The notes under the pieces were generated by a model. That model worked only from the letters and a program-made list of their open reading frames with translations, made no database searches and was not told the DNA's origin. DNA of 16,467 nt, taken from NCBI GenBank assembly GCA_943331855.1, contig CALQNE010000044.1:1-16467 (forward strand), read 5' to 3'. The stretch is from Bordetella parapertussis (lineage in GTDB: Bacteria > Pseudomonadota > Gammaproteobacteria > Burkholderiales > Burkholderiaceae_B). Below, piece after piece: positions 14,756 through 16,467 of the stretch; position 1 is the first letter of the stretch, and each line of letters opens with the position of its first letter. The translations under genes were made by a program, and so were the position numbers.

Positions 14756-15613
14756 ATGTCATTAGCCTTTCAACAAGAAGGAAAAACGTTTGTTGCGTCG
14801 GTCACTGGGCTTGATCTGCGTAAGCCGATGGGCGCGCAAGAGGCCGAAGCGCTTGAACAGGCCTTGGCTAAGTACGGATTATTGATTTTGCGCAATCAGC
14901 AAATAGGCGATGATCAACAACAAGCGTTCATTGAGAAATTTGGTCCACCTGTCGTGACGACATTAAAAGAGCTTGCAACGGGTCATCCTCATTTTTACGA
15001 TATCGCAACAGTTGATTCGGATGGGCAACCGATCCCCGCTGATAGCGTGCGAGGCATGTACTTGCTGGGCAATTTGCTTTGGCATACAGATGGCTCTCAA
15101 AATCAGCCTCCCATTCGTTTGACGGCATTGCACGCACGGGTGTTGCCCCCCAAGCCGCCCAGAACAGAATATGCCGACATGTGTGCCGCCTGGGACGCCT
15201 TACCGAAACAACGGCAGCTTGAATTAGAAGGATTGATGGTTGAGCACAGTATTTATTGGTCGCGTCAAAAGATGGGACTCAATATGAGTGACTTTAGTGC
15301 AGAGACCCTAGCAACCCGTCCCGCTGTTGTGCATCCCCTTGTGCGCCAGCATCCGATCTCAGGACGAAAATCTTTGTATCTCGCTTCGCACGCCTCGCAT
15401 GTGATTGACTGGCCCTTAGAAAAAGGTCGGGCCTTGATTGATGAGCTCACTGCGCATGCCACACAGCCTGAGTTTGTCTATCACCTTGAATGGGAAGCGA
15501 ACGATCTCGCAATCTGGGATGATCGTTGGACCATGCATCGTTCGACTCCCTACGACGATCCGCACCCTAGAGTGATGCGGTGGTGCGCCGTCAGAGAATT
15601 GCATAACGTATAA
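14756..15613 (+). CDS. TauD/TfdA-family 2-oxoglutarate- and Fe(II)-dependent dioxygenase B
   Basis: A 285-residue paralogue of dioxygenase A; by eye more than half the residues match. The iron ligands are His110 and Asp112 (WHTDGS) and His261, and Arg272 is the 2-oxoglutarate arginine 11 residues later. Compared with A, the segment before HFYDIATV is 5 residues shorter and the MGLNMSDF loop is 2 residues longer. Both could line the substrate pocket, so the two enzymes may act on different compounds or enantiomers. The start lies 3 bases after the dehydrogenase stop, and its GGAG site (14746-14749) is inside the end of that gene, which indicates tight translational coupling. It is cytoplasmic. 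Confidence 0.93.
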   Translation: MSLAFQQEGKTFVASVTGLDLRKPMGAQEAEALEQALAKYGLLILRNQQIGDDQQQAFIEKFGPPVVTTLKELATGHPHFYDIATVDSDGQPIPADSVRGMYLLGNLLWHTDGSQNQPPIRLTALHARVLPPKPPRTEYADMCAAWDALPKQRQLELEGLMVEHSIYWSRQKMGLNMSDFSAETLATRPAVVHPLVRQHPISGRKSLYLASHASHVIDWPLEKGRALIDELTAHATQPEFVYHLEWEANDLAIWDDRWTMHRSTPYDDPHPRVMRWCAVRELHNV

Positions 15614-15647
15614 CGTTGGCATCTACTATTTTTTTATGGATATGACG

Positions 15648-16467
15648 ATGAATCAGAAAAAAAAGATAAACCTGATTACGCGGTGCGTGAGCATCTTGGC
15701 GCTGACGGTTGGTTTAGCCGGGACCTCTAGTGCTGAGAATTTTCCGACTAAACCGATTCGTTTGCTTGTTCCGTCACCCGGAGCGACTGAAGTCATCTGT
15801 CGCCAGCTCGCCGATAAAATGCAAATATCGCTCGGGCAATCCGTGATCGTCGAAACAAAGCCTGGCGCGGGCACAACGGTAGCCTCGAACTATGTCGCGA
15901 GTGCTGCACCGGATGGATACACGCTCTTATGTGTGATCTCAGCCTTTTTAACGGCACCGTATTACTTCACTGAGTCTCGCTATCAGCCGTTAAAAGATTT
16001 TGCGCCCGTTGCGTTGGTCGTGAAAGTTGCGCACGTTCTTTTAATCCGTGATGATTTGCCAATCAAGAGCATCAAAGAGTTAATCCAATACGCGCAAGCG
16101 AATCCCAATAAGCTGACGTTTGGCTCGTCGGGCGTCGGCACGTCAAATTATCTGGGTGCGGCGTTGTTTCAGGATATGGCTAAAGTTCGAATGACCAACG
16201 TGCCCTACAAGGGTGGTGCTCCAGCGTTACAAGACCTGGTGGGCGGGCGAATCGACTTACTGTTTGATGTGCCTCAGGCTGGCGTCGCGTTCATTCAAAG
16301 TGGTCGCCTGCGTGCGCTCGGTATTACGACAGATACGCGCTTGAAAGCATTTCCAGACTGGCCAACGATCGCAGAGGCTGGGGTCCCGGGCTACGTCTCA
16401 TTTCCTTGGGCGGGGGTGATTGCACCTGCAAAAACATCAGATGCCATTGTTAAACGCTTGAATCAGT
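15648..16467 (+). CDS. Bug/TctC-family periplasmic substrate-binding protein (receptor 4, partial)
   Basis: The reading frame is open from the start to the window edge (273 codons) and is cut off at its 3' end. The Sec signal cleaves near SSA|ENFP (residue 29), followed by NFPTKPIRLLVPSPGATEVICR. Other features are ETKPGAGTTVASN, PDGYTLL, VPYKGGAPALQDLVGGRIDLLFD and IAPAKTSDAIVKRLNQ. The usual PGGxxD loop is shorter here and has Glu48 in place of Asp, so ligand contacts may differ. ATG 15636 and 15642 are in-frame alternatives; 15648 was chosen because it has GGA at a fair distance and gives the usual signal length. It is 34 bases after dioxygenase B and probably the last or a late gene of that operon. 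Confidence 0.9.
   Translation, partial: MNQKKKINLITRCVSILALTVGLAGTSSAENFPTKPIRLLVPSPGATEVICRQLADKMQISLGQSVIVETKPGAGTTVASNYVASAAPDGYTLLCVISAFLTAPYYFTESRYQPLKDFAPVALVVKVAHVLLIRDDLPIKSIKELIQYAQANPNKLTFGSSGVGTSNYLGAALFQDMAKVRMTNVPYKGGAPALQDLVGGRIDLLFDVPQAGVAFIQSGRLRALGITTDTRLKAFPDWPTIAEAGVPGYVSFPWAGVIAPAKTSDAIVKRLNQ

Noticed and set aside
1..16467. tRNA, rRNA, CRISPR, insertion sequence, prophage or integron features
   Set aside because: No cloverleaf-like sequences, regularly spaced repeats, transposase or integrase frames were seen on either strand.

Overview
The window looks like a chromosomal stretch of a Gram-negative betaproteobacterium, most likely Burkholderiales and perhaps Alcaligenaceae. 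The evidence is four Bug/TctC-type periplasmic receptors (a family greatly expanded in that group), a YgiQ radical SAM protein, Tat and lipoprotein signals, and moderate, locally variable GC content. The genus cannot be read from the sequence. No tRNA, rRNA, CRISPR, transposase or phage gene was seen.

Layout. (1) 1-1725: possible tail of an upstream gene, a small two-helix membrane protein, and a 420-residue lipoprotein that ends at a clear intrinsic terminator. (2) 1777-2751 (minus): Bug receptor 1. (3) 2863-5172 (plus): ygiQ. (4) 5205-6305 (minus): a DctP-type TRAP receptor with no TRAP permease beside it. (5) 6493-9728 (plus): a Tat-exported serine hydrolase, a second exported alpha/beta hydrolase 12 bases downstream, and a small cysteine-rich lipoprotein. 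(6) 9740-11211 (minus): a cupin gene followed by Bug receptor 2, with a plausible sigma-70 promoter. (7) 11387-12439 (minus): Bug receptor 3, divergent from (8) 12601 to the window end (plus): TfdA-like dioxygenase A, an FMN-dependent 2-hydroxy-acid dehydrogenase, TfdA-like dioxygenase B, and Bug receptor 4, which runs off the end.

Functional reading. Most of the window concerns capture and oxidation of small organic acids. The most notable unit is region 8 with its divergent receptor. Two paralogous 2-oxoglutarate/Fe(II) dioxygenases flank a flavin 2-hydroxy-acid dehydrogenase, and exported carboxylate-binding proteins sit on both sides. This suggests uptake of a carboxylated compound, oxidative attack by the TfdA-like enzymes, and oxidation of a 2-hydroxy acid to a 2-oxo acid. 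The substrate is unknown. No membrane permease (TctAB or DctQM) and no transcription regulator gene is in the window, so the receptors must share permeases encoded elsewhere and regulation must act in trans. The 12440-12600 divergent region holds two dyads that could be operator sites.

Start sites were moved for two genes on ribosome-binding-site evidence: receptor 3 starts at 12439 rather than 12496, and dioxygenase A at 12601 rather than at an upstream TTG. Every intergenic gap is shorter than 200 bases.
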